Notes: a model not told the origin generated them from the letters alone. A DNA stretch of 64,000 bases from Streptomyces sp. SCUT-3 (GCF_014083985.1 NZ_CP046907.1:2584001-2648000), one strand, 5' to 3'; numbered from the stretch's first letter, positions 21,421-30,744 are shown. Numbers and translations are program-made.

Positions 21421-24261
21421 ATGGCGTTCCTGTACACGCCGTCGCATCCTGGCACTGTGCCGAGGCCGACCGAGAAAACGTCCGCCGGTGCCGCGAGCAG
21501 CGGCGCGGGACGGGTCGAGCGCGCGGCCGTCCCCCCTCCCAAGGTGCGCATCCCCTTCACCACCGCGGCCTCGGTCACCCGGCAGCGGCTGATGCGGCTG
21601 ATCCCCGCCGAGCCCCCGGCCGTGCCCGGGGAGGGCCCCGACGTGCTGCTGCTGTGCGCCCCCGCCGGGTCCGGCAAGACCACCCTGCTCGCCGACTGGG
21701 CCCGGCAGGTCGCCGTCCTCCCGGACGCGGAGATCGGAGAAGGACGGCCCGGGGAGGAAAGCTCCGGGAAGCAGGAGGAGGGGACCGGGAGGGAAGGGGC
21801 CGGGACGGAGGAGGCCGGCACCGTGGGCGCCCGGGGCCGCGCCGTCGTGGCGTGGGTCTCGCTGGACGCCGACGACAACGACGTGTTCCGGCTGTGGTCG
21901 GCCCTGCTGACCTCCCTGGAGGCCACCGGCGCGTGGGGCCCCGGCAGCACGCTGCACCGGCTCGCCCCTCCGCACGGCCCGGTCGAACCCGGCTTCCTGG
22001 CCGCCGTGGCCCGCGCCCTGGAGGAGGCCACCGCCAGGGTCTGGCTGGTCCTCGACGACACCCAGGAACTGCACGACCCCGACGCGCTGCACAGCCTGGG
22101 CGAGCTGCTCAGGATCACTCCGGGCGGCCCGGCGGTGGTCCTGTCCGGCCGCGAGGAGCCCCCGCTGGCCCTGCACCGGCTCCGCCTCGAGGGGAGGGTG
22201 CGGGAGATCCCCGCGCACGAGCTGACGTTCACCCGGGAGGAGGCCGAGCGGCTGCTCGACGCCTCCGGTGTCCGGCTCCCCCCGGACCGGCTCGGCCTGC
22301 TGGTCGACCGGACCGAGGGCTGGGCGGCGGGCCTGCGGCTGGCAGCCCTGTCCCTGCCGGGCGCCCCCGACCCGTCGGCGGTCATCGGGGAGTTCTCCGG
22401 CGACGACCGGGGCGTCACCGACTACATCGTCGGCGAGGTCGTCCACCACCTGCCCGCGCACGTCCGCCGCTTCCTGCTGGACACCAGCGTGTGCGACCGG
22501 CTCTCCGTCGGCCTGGCCGCCGCCCTGTCCGGGCGCGGCGACGCGGGGGAGATCCTGGACCGGCTGGAACGCGGCAACGTGCTCACCGTCCGGCTCGGCC
22601 GGACCGGCGACTGGTACCGGTACCACTCCCTCCTCCTCGGCTGCCTGCGCGCCGAACTGCGGCGCGGCGACATGGCCGCCTGGCTGCGCCTGCACCGCAC
22701 CGCGGCCCGCTGGTACGCCGGCCACGGCATGCCCGACGAGGCCCTGGAGCACGCGGTCGCCTCCGAGGACCCCGACCTGGCGGCCGAGCTGATCGAGGCG
22801 CACGGCCCCCACCAGATCCTCGGCCGGGGCGGCGCACCGCTGCGGCGCCTCCTGGCCGGCGCCCCCGCCGGACTGACCGCCCGCCCGGCCGTCGCCCTGG
22901 TGTCGGCCCTCGCCTCCCTCCTGAGCGGCGACCGGCCCGGCGCCGAGGCCCGGCTGCACGCCCTCGGCAGGACGCCCGCCGACCACCCGCAGCGGGCCCT
23001 GCGGGTGCTGCACGCATCCATCGAGGTCAACCGGGCCCGCCTGGGCGGGGACGTCCCCGCCGCGCTCGCCCGGCTGGACGCCGTCGGCACCGGCCCCACC
23101 GGCAACCCGGACATCGACCTGATCGCGCTGGTCGGCGCGGGCACCGCCCGCATGTGGCTGGGCGACCACGACACCGCGGAGCGGAACCTCACCGACGCCC
23201 TGCGCCTGGCCGGCGCCACCGGCCTGGACTACCTCGCCCTGGTCTGCCTGGGGAACCTCGGCGCCGTCGCCTCCTGCCGCAGCGACCTGGGCGGGACGGA
23301 CCGCCGCGCCCGGGCCGCCGTCGAGTTCGCCGCCTCCCGCGGCTGGGAGCACACCTCCACCTGCGCGTTCCCCTTCGGCCTCCTCGCCTGGGCCGCCCAC
23401 CAGCGCCTCGACACCCGCGCCGCCCGCGAGTACGCGAGCACCGCCATGTCGCTGCTGCACGACCACATGGAGGCCACGGTCGAACTGAGCGTGCGCGCCA
23501 CCGACGCGGCGGTCGCCGCCGACACCGCAGGGGACGCGCACTCCGCCGCCGCGCGGATGCACGAGGTCTGGCTGCGCATGGACCGCAGGCACTCGCCGCC
23601 CTCCCTCATCGCCTACTCCGCCCCGGCCGTGCAGCGGCTGGCACTGCAGGTCGGCGAGACGGCCTGGGCCGTCGGGGCCGTGCAGCGGACGCGGACACTG
23701 CTCGGCCCCGGCGGCGAATGGCTCCTGCTGCGGGCCGTCGCCCGGGCGCACGGCGGCCGGCCCGACGCCGCCCGCCGGGTCCTGCGGCCCGTCCTGAACG
23801 GCTCCGCCCCCTGCGTAGTGGCCACCACCGCCGTCCACGCCTGGCTGCTCGAGGCCGTCCTCGCCGAGCGCTCCGGGAACACCTACCGCTCCCACGAGGC
23901 CGTGGCCCGGGCCCTGGAGGCCGCCGCGCCGAGGGAGATCCTGCGCCCGTTCCGCGACGCGGGAGAGACGGTGCGGACCCTGATCGCCCGCGGCACCGGA
24001 CGCTTCGGACGGCACGAGGCCTTCGCCGCCCGCCTGCTCACCGCCCTGCCCGTGCCCTCCGCGGCCCCGGCCGCGCTCACCGCCAGCGAGCAGCGGCTGC
24101 TCCTCGAACTGCCCTCGATGCGCACCACCGAGGAGATCGCCGCGGCCCTCCACGTCTCCCCCAACACCGTCAAGACACACCTGCGCGGGATCTACCGCAA
24201 GCTCGGCGTCCGCAGCCGCCGCGACGCCATCACCGCCGCACGCCGCCGGGGACTGCTGTAG
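21421..24261 (+). CDS. MalT-like LuxR-family transcriptional regulator (LAL type)
   Basis: This is a 946-residue protein from ATG 21421; this start gives a short N-terminus before the ATPase and avoids a low-complexity upstream stretch. The STAND ATPase has a Walker A CAPAGSGKTTLLADW near residue 80 and a Walker B-like VWLVLDD. An acidic/Gly insertion (residues about 100-140) splits the domain after Walker A. The middle is a long helical TPR-like region. The C-terminal 65 residues are a LuxR HTH: EQRLLLELPSMRTTEEIA, then HVSPNTVKTHLRGIYRKLGV. Such regulators sense small molecules and activate nearby genes; the STAS, SnoaL and FAD oxidase genes downstream are possible targets. Confidence 0.87.
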   Translation: MAFLYTPSHPGTVPRPTEKTSAGAASSGAGRVERAAVPPPKVRIPFTTAASVTRQRLMRLIPAEPPAVPGEGPDVLLLCAPAGSGKTTLLADWARQVAVLPDAEIGEGRPGEESSGKQEEGTGREGAGTEEAGTVGARGRAVVAWVSLDADDNDVFRLWSALLTSLEATGAWGPGSTLHRLAPPHGPVEPGFLAAVARALEEATARVWLVLDDTQELHDPDALHSLGELLRITPGGPAVVLSGREEPPLALHRLRLEGRVREIPAHELTFTREEAERLLDASGVRLPPDRLGLLVDRTEGWAAGLRLAALSLPGAPDPSAVIGEFSGDDRGVTDYIVGEVVHHLPAHVRRFLLDTSVCDRLSVGLAAALSGRGDAGEILDRLERGNVLTVRLGRTGDWYRYHSLLLGCLRAELRRGDMAAWLRLHRTAARWYAGHGMPDEALEHAVASEDPDLAAELIEAHGPHQILGRGGAPLRRLLAGAPAGLTARPAVALVSALASLLSGDRPGAEARLHALGRTPADHPQRALRVLHASIEVNRARLGGDVPAALARLDAVGTGPTGNPDIDLIALVGAGTARMWLGDHDTAERNLTDALRLAGATGLDYLALVCLGNLGAVASCRSDLGGTDRRARAAVEFAASRGWEHTSTCAFPFGLLAWAAHQRLDTRAAREYASTAMSLLHDHMEATVELSVRATDAAVAADTAGDAHSAAARMHEVWLRMDRRHSPPSLIAYSAPAVQRLALQVGETAWAVGAVQRTRTLLGPGGEWLLLRAVARAHGGRPDAARRVLRPVLNGSAPCVVATTAVHAWLLEAVLAERSGNTYRSHEAVARALEAAAPREILRPFRDAGETVRTLIARGTGRFGRHEAFAARLLTALPVPSAAPAALTASEQRLLLELPSMRTTEEIAAALHVSPNTVKTHLRGIYRKLGVRSRRDAITAARRRGLL

Positions 24262-24459
24262 GAGCGGGGCGGAGCAGTCCGGCCCGGCGGGGGCGGTCCG
24301 GGGCGGCAGGGGCGGTCCGGGGCGGCGGGGGCTCCGGGCCCGGGGCCCCCACCTGCGGCACCTGCCCGATCAGTCCGCTTTCACCCGGTCCGGGTGAGGC
24401 GGTGGTTCCGGCTTCCCGGGAGAGTCGGAAGCACGGTCCACCGCCCGTAGGAGGTCGAC

Positions 24460-24879
24460 ATGGCATGCGGCGCAGTCACGGAGCAGCCCTGCGTACCGAA
24501 CGGTTGCGGACCCACCTGCCGGGCCTTCGAGGTGCCCTCCGCCCGCGGCGGCTCCTCCGCCCGCGGCGACCGGGCCGACTGGTCCGTCATACCTCTCCGC
24601 GGCGAACTCGACCTGGTCACCGGTCCCCGGCTCAGGGCGTGCCTGGACCGCCACCTCGCCGCCGGCCGGTGCCGGATCGTCGTCGACCTGTCCGACGTCA
24701 CCTTCATGGACTGCACGACCCTGGGCCTGCTGGTGCGGGCCCGCAAGGAGGCGAGGACCCGCAGCGGTGCGGTCAGGCTGGTCGCCGGCCGTCCGCAGGT
24801 CCTCATGCTGCTGGACATGACCGGGATGCGGCACTCCTTCGAGGTCCTGCCCACGCTCGAGGCGGCCCTGGCGGACTGA
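24460..24879 (+). CDS. STAS-domain anti-sigma factor antagonist with altered phospho-site and Cys-rich N-terminus
   Basis: This is a 139-residue protein from ATG 24460 (AGGAGG site). The C-terminal 100 residues are a STAS domain: GELDLVTGPRLRACL, then VVDLSDVTFMDCTTLGLLVRARKEA. In SpoIIAA-like proteins the target serine follows the D of FMDS; here the residues are C85-T86-T87, so the usual serine is absent. The N-terminus has cysteines at 3, 11, 16 and 20, an unusual cluster before the domain, and seven in all. It would bind a HATPase-type anti-sigma factor. It stands 200 bp downstream of the LuxR gene. Confidence 0.87.
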   Translation: MACGAVTEQPCVPNGCGPTCRAFEVPSARGGSSARGDRADWSVIPLRGELDLVTGPRLRACLDRHLAAGRCRIVVDLSDVTFMDCTTLGLLVRARKEARTRSGAVRLVAGRPQVLMLLDMTGMRHSFEVLPTLEAALAD

Positions 24880-25031
24880 CTTCTCCCGCCCCGCCCCGGA
24901 GTCGGGAAGCCGCGTGCGGCGTCCGCGGACTAGCCTTGACACGGGGGCGGACCCGCCGTCCGGCCGTTCCGCCGCACGGGGGCCGCGGGGGCCGCAGGGG
25001 GGTGGAGGAAGACCCTTCCGGGAGGCTCACC

Positions 25032-25730
25032 ATGACATTCGTGCAGATCGTCGAAGGCAAGACCGACAGGTGGGACGAGATGGACCGGCTCATGGACGCA
25101 TGGGCCGAGCAGACCAGGGGGAAGCGGACGGCCACCCACTCGATGGTCGGCCGGGACCGGACCGACACCGGCCACTGGGTGGAGATCGTCGAGTTCCCCT
25201 CCTACGAGGAGGCCGTGAAGAACTCCCGGCTCCCCGAGACCAACCGGGTCTTCGAGCAGCTGGTCGCCCTGTGCACCGAACCCCCGACCTTCACCGACCT
25301 CGACGTCGTCCGTGACGAGCAGCTCAACAAGGAGACCGCCCGCCGGTTCTTCCAGGAGGTCGCCGGGAGCGGCGGCGCCCCCTCCGCGATCGGCGAGCTG
25401 TGCACCACCGACTGCCGCAGCCACGACCCCGCCGAGGGCAGGGAGGTCGTCGGGCTCGAGGACTTCGAGCGGGCCGTCGAGGCGTACCGCGAGGCGCTCG
25501 GCCTCGTCTTCACCGTCGAGGGGCAGGTCGCCGAGGGCGACGAGGTGGCCACCATCTGGAGGGCCCGGGGCGTCCACCGGGGCGAGTTCATGGAGATGGC
25601 GCCCACCGGCAAGCACGTGGAGTTCTCCGGCACGACCGTCCAGCGGTTCCGCGACGGGAAGATCTGCGAGAGCCGGTGGCACTGGGACGCCCTCGGGCTG
25701 CTCCGGCAGATCGGCGCCGTCGGCGTCTGA
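25032..25730 (+). CDS. Two-domain protein: dimeric alpha-beta barrel-like plus SnoaL-like domain
   Basis: This is a 232-residue protein from ATG 25032 (GGGAGG site). Residues 1-95 look like a ferredoxin-like alpha-beta barrel of the monooxygenase/stress-protein kind (MTFVQIVEGKTDRWDEM, then WVEIVEFPSYEEA). Residues about 98-232 match the SnoaL/ester-cyclase fold: ETARRFFQEVAG, then HDPAEGREVVGLEDF, and the late ATIWRARGVHRGEFM, EFSGTTVQRFRDGKI and W-WDALGLLRQIG. SnoaL-like proteins include polyketide cyclases, but most are of unknown substrate. The FAD oxidase next to it is convergent, so a shared pathway is possible but unproven. Confidence 0.82.
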   Translation: MTFVQIVEGKTDRWDEMDRLMDAWAEQTRGKRTATHSMVGRDRTDTGHWVEIVEFPSYEEAVKNSRLPETNRVFEQLVALCTEPPTFTDLDVVRDEQLNKETARRFFQEVAGSGGAPSAIGELCTTDCRSHDPAEGREVVGLEDFERAVEAYREALGLVFTVEGQVAEGDEVATIWRARGVHRGEFMEMAPTGKHVEFSGTTVQRFRDGKICESRWHWDALGLLRQIGAVGV

Positions 25731-25784
25731 CGGCCGGAGCCGGGGCCGGGCCGGGCGCCGGACGGCCGCCGCCGTGGCCCGGTC

Positions 25785-27194
25785 TCAGTGCCGGCCGGGG
25801 ACGACGTTCTGGTTGAGGTGGAAGAGGTTGCCCGGGTCGTAGTGCTCCTTGAGCGCCCTCAGCCGCAGGTACTTCCGCGTCCCGTACGCCTCGCGCACCC
25901 GGTCCTCCCCCTCGTCCATGAGGAAGTTGACGTAGACGCCCGTCTCGAAGGGCTCCAGGGCGGTCCGGAACGCCCTCGCCCACTGCCGCTCCTGCGCGAA
26001 GCCGCGCTCGGTGGCGCAGGTCGCGTTCAGGCTGAAGGTGTGGCCGGCGTCCCGTCCGTCGAAGGCGGTCTCCTCGGCGCCCACCCGTGCGACCGCCCCG
26101 CCCAGGTGGAAGACCGGGAAGCTCGTCAGCGGGGAGGTGGAGCGCGGGGCGTGCGCCGCGGTGATGTCGATGACCCGGTCCCCGAGCCGGTGGACGTTGC
26201 AGGAGCGGAAGTAGTACCAGTGGCCGTGCGGGAAGGCCGGGTCGAGCATCGCCTGGTGCTCCACGAACGGCCTGGGCGCGCACAGGTCCAGCAGGGGCGG
26301 GCCGAACCCGCGCAGCGGCCGGACCACCCGCTCCCCCTCGTCCACCTCCCCCGCCCAGCAGCACACCACCATCACCACGGGCCTGCCGTGCAGTTCCCGC
26401 GGGAGGTCCGGTGACGGCAGGAGCCTGCGGTGGATCACCGCCGTGGTCATACCGTCCGGCACCTGCTCGATCCAGTCGCGGTAGAAGTGCATCACGCGCG
26501 CCGACTCCGCCATCGGCCACACGACCGGCCCGGCCAGCACGACCGGCCCCACCGGGTGGAGGCGGAACTCGAACTCCGTGGCGATCCCGAAGTTGCCTCC
26601 TCCGCCGCGCAGTCCCCAGAACAGCTCCTCGTTGCGCGTGGCGCCGGCCGTGACGAGCCCGCCGTCGGCGGTCACCAGGTCCACCGACAGCAGCTGGTCG
26701 ACCGTCAGTCCGTACTTGCGCATCAGCCAGCCGATGCCGCCGCCGAGCGTGAGGCCGGCGACCCCGGTGTGCGTGACCACGCCCGACGGCACCGCCAGGC
26801 CGAACCGCTGCGTCTCCCGGTCCATCTCCCCGAGCAGCACGCCCGCCTGCACCCGGACGGTACGGGCCTCCGGGTCCACCCGGATCCCCTTCATCGGCGA
26901 CAGGTCCGCCACCACCCCGTCGTCGCACACCGAGTGGCCCGGGAAGCTGTGGCCGCCGCTGCGCACCGCGAGCTCCAGCCCGGTCCGCCGTACGAACCGC
27001 AGCACGGCGACCACGTCCGCGACGCAGGTGCAGTAGGCGATCAGCGCGGGGAAGCGGTCGACCGAGCCGTTCCAGACCCGGCGGTCCTGCCGGTAGGAGG
27101 GGTCGCCGGGCCGTACGAGCCGGCCCCGGAAGGAACCCTCCAGGTCGCGGAACGCCGCACGGTCAAGCCCCGCTGCTCCGGTCGTGGCATTCAT
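25785..27194 (-). CDS. FAD-linked oxidoreductase, berberine-bridge-enzyme type
   Basis: This is a 469-residue flavoprotein from ATG 27194. The FAD_binding_4 domain is seen with SGGHSFPGHSV, whose first His is the usual covalent FAD ligand. The second covalent site (Cys in the GxCPxVG segment of bicovalent members) is replaced: the segment reads SGVVTHTGVAGLTLGGG, so only one covalent bond is expected. The C-terminal BBE motif is present as LKEHYDPGNLFHLNQN. Members oxidise alcohols, sugars or secondary metabolites. No signal peptide is seen, so it is probably cytoplasmic. The gene is divergent from a membrane glycosyltransferase-like gene. Confidence 0.9.
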   Translation of the reverse strand: MNATTGAAGLDRAAFRDLEGSFRGRLVRPGDPSYRQDRRVWNGSVDRFPALIAYCTCVADVVAVLRFVRRTGLELAVRSGGHSFPGHSVCDDGVVADLSPMKGIRVDPEARTVRVQAGVLLGEMDRETQRFGLAVPSGVVTHTGVAGLTLGGGIGWLMRKYGLTVDQLLSVDLVTADGGLVTAGATRNEELFWGLRGGGGNFGIATEFEFRLHPVGPVVLAGPVVWPMAESARVMHFYRDWIEQVPDGMTTAVIHRRLLPSPDLPRELHGRPVVMVVCCWAGEVDEGERVVRPLRGFGPPLLDLCAPRPFVEHQAMLDPAFPHGHWYYFRSCNVHRLGDRVIDITAAHAPRSTSPLTSFPVFHLGGAVARVGAEETAFDGRDAGHTFSLNATCATERGFAQERQWARAFRTALEPFETGVYVNFLMDEGEDRVREAYGTRKYLRLRALKEHYDPGNLFHLNQNVVPGRH

Positions 27195-27453
27195 CGCCGC
27201 TCCTCACCGCCGCGCCGGCGGCACCGCCGCCGGCACTGCAGAAACCACCACAGGGACGGCAAACCCCGTGAGCCCACCGAAAGCGACGGACACCTCCGAG
27301 TCTGGCACCGGCAGACCGCGGATTCCTCCGGATGCCGAATCCGATTTGTCCGTTTCGAGCAACCCCGGGAGCGTTGACGGCCCGGGCGCACGCACGGCCC
27401 CGGACCGCTCCCCTTCCCATTCCCTTTCCCCGACGAGATCGGTGAGGTCGTCG

Positions 27454-29166
27454 ATGCAGGCAGCAGGCCCCCCTTCCGGCCCGGCGGTCGCACAGGCCCG
27501 GCCCGCCCGACGGACGGACCCGCGCGCACGGGCCGCCGCCCTCCCCGCGGGCGGCTCCGTACTCTGGCCGGCCGCCGTCGCCGCGGCCTTCACCGCCTGC
27601 CAGTTGCTCCTCGTGGTCCCCGGCACCGGACTGGGGTGGGACGAGACGGTGTACGTCAGCCAGGTGAGCCCACAGGCCCCGGCCGCGTTCTTCAGCGCAC
27701 CGCGGGCCCGGGGCGTCACCTTCCTCGCCGCACCCGTCACCGCCCTGACCGACTCGGTGACGGTACTGCGGACATGGCTGGCGCTGCTGTCCGGAGCGGG
27801 CCTGCTGCTCGCCCTCCTCCCGTGGCGCCGGCTGCTCCCGGCCCCCGTGACGGCCCTGGCCGGCGCGCTGTTCGCGAGCCTGTGGATCACCCTCTTCTAC
27901 GGCCCCCAGGTGATGCCCAACCTGTGGGTCGCCCTGGGCTCGCTCGCCGCGGTCGGCTGCTTCCTGAACGCGGTACGGGCCGCCGAACGGACTCCCGACG
28001 GCACGGGTACGGCAGAGACGGCGGGCACGGCAGGAACGACGGACAGGGCGGGCACGGCGGACAGGGCGGACACGGCGGCCGCCGCGGGCCGGCCCCTGCC
28101 CCCGGGCCGGCGCCGGCGCCGGCGCCGGGGCCGGCCCGGGCGTGCGGACCTGGCCGGGCTGGGGGCAGCGGTCGCCGTCGTCGCCCTGATGCGTCCCTCC
28201 GACGCGGTGTGGCTGGTCCTGCCCCTGGCCGCCGCGGCGCTCGCGGTACGGCCGTGGCGGCACGCCGCCGTCCTTGTCGTCCTCGTCGGCGGCCTGCTCC
28301 TCGGCGGCGCGGAGTGGGCCGTCGAGGCCCAGCTCCGCTACGGCGGGCTGTTCACCCGGCTGGAGCGGGCGAGCGAGATCCAGGGCGGGATCGGCCTGAC
28401 CGCGGACCTCGCCCGCACCGCCTTCGACGACCAGGTCCGGGCCCTGGAGGGGCGGGCCCTGTGCCGCCCGTGCGACGTCCCCTGGCGGTACCCGACCACC
28501 GCGCTGTGGTGGTTCGCCCTGCCCCTGCTCACCGTCGGCGGCGTGGTGGCCGGGGCCCGCACCGGACTGCGGGCGGAGACCCGGCTGCCGGTCCTGGCCG
28601 CCGGGTCCCTCGCCGTGCCCTACCTGCTGCTCATCGACTACGCCGCGCCCCGCTTCCTGCTCCCCTCCTACGCCCTGCTGGCCGTGCCGGTGGCCGTCCT
28701 CGTGACGGCCGCGGCGACCGCGGCGGGCCCGCGGCTGCGGCCCGTCGTCGCCGCGGTGACGGCCCTCGTCCTGGCGGGCCACCTGGCGGTCCAGTTCGCC
28801 GTGCTCGACAGGGCGGTGGAGCGCAACCGCGCCACCCGGCAGACCAACGAGCGGATCGCCGCCGCCCTCCACGACCGGGGAGTGCGGCCGCCGTGCACCC
28901 TGACCGGGCAGCACGCCGTCCCCCTCGCCTTCCACACCGGGTGCGCCTCGCGCCAGGACGGCGGGCACGACGGCAGCATCACCGACGCCCGCCTGCGCGC
29001 CCTCGCCCGCGCCGAGCCGCTCGCCGTCCTCGTCGCCGGGGACCACTCACCGCCCGGCTGGGCCCGCGACTGGCCCGTCCAGCCCCTCCCCGACCTGCCG
29101 GGGGTGCCCGACCTGCGCGCCCACCTCTCCCCCACCGCGGTCGAGGCCGCCTCCCGCCCCCGGTAG
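27454..29166 (+). CDS. GT-C-type membrane glycosyltransferase-like protein
   Basis: This is a 570-residue protein from ATG 27454 (GGTGAGG site); the longer frame upstream would overlap the divergent oxidase and is rejected. About ten membrane segments are visible. The first loop carries GLGWDETVYV, the WDE motif expected for the acidic catalytic loop of GT-C enzymes such as ArnT and mannosyltransferases. A loop near residue 185-225 is a low-complexity Thr/Ala/Gly/Asp stretch followed by an Arg run, encoded by repeats and by a long GGCGCC palindrome. A soluble C-terminal domain of about 100 residues follows. The donor and acceptor are unknown. Confidence 0.78.
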   Translation: MQAAGPPSGPAVAQARPARRTDPRARAAALPAGGSVLWPAAVAAAFTACQLLLVVPGTGLGWDETVYVSQVSPQAPAAFFSAPRARGVTFLAAPVTALTDSVTVLRTWLALLSGAGLLLALLPWRRLLPAPVTALAGALFASLWITLFYGPQVMPNLWVALGSLAAVGCFLNAVRAAERTPDGTGTAETAGTAGTTDRAGTADRADTAAAAGRPLPPGRRRRRRRGRPGRADLAGLGAAVAVVALMRPSDAVWLVLPLAAAALAVRPWRHAAVLVVLVGGLLLGGAEWAVEAQLRYGGLFTRLERASEIQGGIGLTADLARTAFDDQVRALEGRALCRPCDVPWRYPTTALWWFALPLLTVGGVVAGARTGLRAETRLPVLAAGSLAVPYLLLIDYAAPRFLLPSYALLAVPVAVLVTAAATAAGPRLRPVVAAVTALVLAGHLAVQFAVLDRAVERNRATRQTNERIAAALHDRGVRPPCTLTGQHAVPLAFHTGCASRQDGGHDGSITDARLRALARAEPLAVLVAGDHSPPGWARDWPVQPLPDLPGVPDLRAHLSPTAVEAASRPR

Positions 29167-29205
29167 ACCGGGTGCGGTGACGACGCGGCCGCCCGCCGCC
29201 CGCCG

Positions 29206-29586
29206 TCAGGCGTCGAAGCGGTGGCGGGCGGTCTCGATCTGACCGAGGTACTGCTGGGTCCAGTCGCACATTCCGCCGACCACCGCCCGCAGGGCCCGGC
29301 CCGGCTCGGTGAGGGTGTACTCGACCCGCGGCGGGACGGTGGGGTGCACGGTGCGCACGACCAGGCCGTTGCGCTCCAGCATGCGCAGGTTCTGGGTGAG
29401 CATCTTGTGGCTGACCCCCTCGACCTCGTTCCGCAACTCGTTGAAGCGCAGGGTGCGTTCACCCAGAGCCTCGAGGATCAGGAACGCCCACTTGTTGGCG
29501 ATGTCGGAGAAGATCTCCCGCGCCAGGGAGTCGGCGCGCCTCAGATCCGCTTCCTCGGGCAAGCCGCTGAACTGCTTGGTCACCAT
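29206..29586 (-). CDS. HxlR-family transcriptional regulator
   Basis: This is a 126-residue winged-helix regulator from GTG/ATG 29586. The family pattern is clear: FSDIANKWAFLILEALGERTLRFNELRN at residues about 26-53, then GVSHKMLTQNLRMLERNGLVVR, then the wing PPRVEYTLTEPGRAL. HxlR regulators often respond to reactive species or metabolites and control the divergent gene. Here the divergent gene is a RidA-type deaminase 133 bp away, which is the likely target. Confidence 0.92.
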   Translation of the reverse strand: MVTKQFSGLPEEADLRRADSLAREIFSDIANKWAFLILEALGERTLRFNELRNEVEGVSHKMLTQNLRMLERNGLVVRTVHPTVPPRVEYTLTEPGRALRAVVGGMCDWTQQYLGQIETARHRFDA

Positions 29587-29599
29587 GAGGTTCCCCAGT

Positions 29600-29657
29600 C
29601 ACTGAAAAGTGCGTTCTTCCATGTCAGCCGCCACTCTCCTACGGTTCCCAAGTAACC
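29600..29657. promoter_or_regulatory. Candidate HxlR operator region
   Basis: The divergent gap has two symmetric elements: CACT-gaaa-AGTG at 29600-29611, and GGTT-CCCAAGT-AACC at 29643-29657. They flank the likely promoters of hxlR-type and ridA-type genes. The second is spaced like a winged-helix dimer site. This is inference from symmetry. Confidence 0.45.
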
Positions 29658-29719
29658 ACAAGAGAGCAAGAGGGCTTGTGCGGGCCCACCACGCCCGCAC
29701 GCCCGAGGAGGCAATCAGC

Positions 29720-30127
29720 ATGGCCATCACCCTGGTGAACCCCGGTGGACTGCCGGAGATCGACGTCTACCGGCACGTGTCGATCGCGTCCGGCACGAAG
29801 CTCGTATTCGTCGCCGGACAGGTCGCCCAGGACGCCGAGGGGAACGTCGTCGGCGAGGGTGACTTCGCCGCCCAGGTCGAACAGTGTTACCTCAACGTCG
29901 GCACCGCCCTGGCCGAGGCCGGCGGCTCCTTCGACGACCTGGCGAAGCTGAACGTCCACGTCGTCGGCTGGACCGCCGACAAGATGCCCGCCCTCCTGGA
30001 GGGGATCTCCCGGGCGGCCGAGAAGCTCGGAGTCACCCCGGCCCCGCCGGCCACGCTGCTGGGCGTTGCGGCACTGGCCGCGCCCGAGTACCTGGTCGAG
30101 GTCGAGGCCGTCGCGGTTCTCGACTGA
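29720..30127 (+). CDS. RidA/YjgF family protein
   Basis: This is a 135-residue protein from ATG 29720 (GAGGAGG site). It shows the RidA pattern: TKLVFVAGQVAQDAEGNVVGEGDFAAQ, then the helix VEQCYLNVGTALAEAGGSFDDL, and near the end PPATLLGVAALAAPEYLVEVEAVAV. The canonical RidA catalytic Arg (in the R-x-x-V-E segment) is replaced here: the equivalent segment reads PATLLGVAALA, so the enamine-deaminase activity of true RidA is doubtful. It lies next to an HxlR regulator, in a divergent pair. Confidence 0.9.
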   Translation: MAITLVNPGGLPEIDVYRHVSIASGTKLVFVAGQVAQDAEGNVVGEGDFAAQVEQCYLNVGTALAEAGGSFDDLAKLNVHVVGWTADKMPALLEGISRAAEKLGVTPAPPATLLGVAALAAPEYLVEVEAVAVLD

Positions 30128-30308
30128 ACGGGCGCTCCCCGGAAGGTGCGTCGGCCGGCCGCCGAAAGGTGAGCCGACCGGCGCACCTTTCGGTGTTCAC
30201 CGGCCGTACCGGGCGTACCGGGCGCACCGGGCGCGAGCGCGCGGCGGCGAGCGCGGAAACGACGGAACCCCGTCCGAACCGGTCGGCGGGGTTCCGGAGA
30301 TGTACTGC

Positions 30309-30384
30309 TGGTGGGCCGCCAGGGGCTCGAACCCTGAACCTACGGATTAAAAGTCCGCAGCTCTGCCAATTGAGCTAGCGGCCC
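30309..30384 (-). tRNA. tRNA-Lys (anticodon TTT)
   Basis: The minus strand gives GGGCCGC as the 5' acceptor strand pairing with GCGGCCC. The anticodon loop is CTTTTAA (anticodon TTT) and the T-loop is TTCGAGC. The discriminator base is A, and CCA is encoded. Confidence 0.96.
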
Positions 30385-30705
30385 CGGAGGGAAGCCTACC
30401 GTCCTCGGGCCGGTGGGTGTCCACGGCATTCCGCCGACGGCCGACGGCGGGCGGGGCCCCGCGCCGTCCTCGTCCCTGCGGTTCGCGTCCACCACGTTCT
30501 CGAACCGTCCGGCCGGTGAGCCGGCGACAGCTCCCGTCGCCGCCCGGCCCGGAACGGCCGTCACCACCCGCCGGAGCAGCGGCGGACGGCGTGTCCGGTG
30601 CCACCCGCCCCACCGTCGCCGTCGCGAACGCAAGCACATGGAGGGGTCCGTGGGGCGGCTCACGGCCCCGACCGCGTCACGGGCCGGGGACCGGGGGTAC
30701 GGGAC
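30385..30705. other. Intergenic region without a gene
   Basis: Nothing convincing is seen between tRNA-Lys and the terminator of the DEAD-box gene. Open frames here are Arg/Pro/Gly-rich shadows. Confidence 0.5.
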
Positions 30706-30744
30706 GGGCCCGCCCGATGCTCTCGGGGAGCATCGGGCGGGCCC
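30706..30744 (-). terminator. Terminator of the DEAD-box helicase gene
   Basis: A perfect 17-bp inverted repeat (30706-30722 with 30728-30744, five-base loop) begins 31 bases past the helicase stop on the minus strand. Confidence 0.88.
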
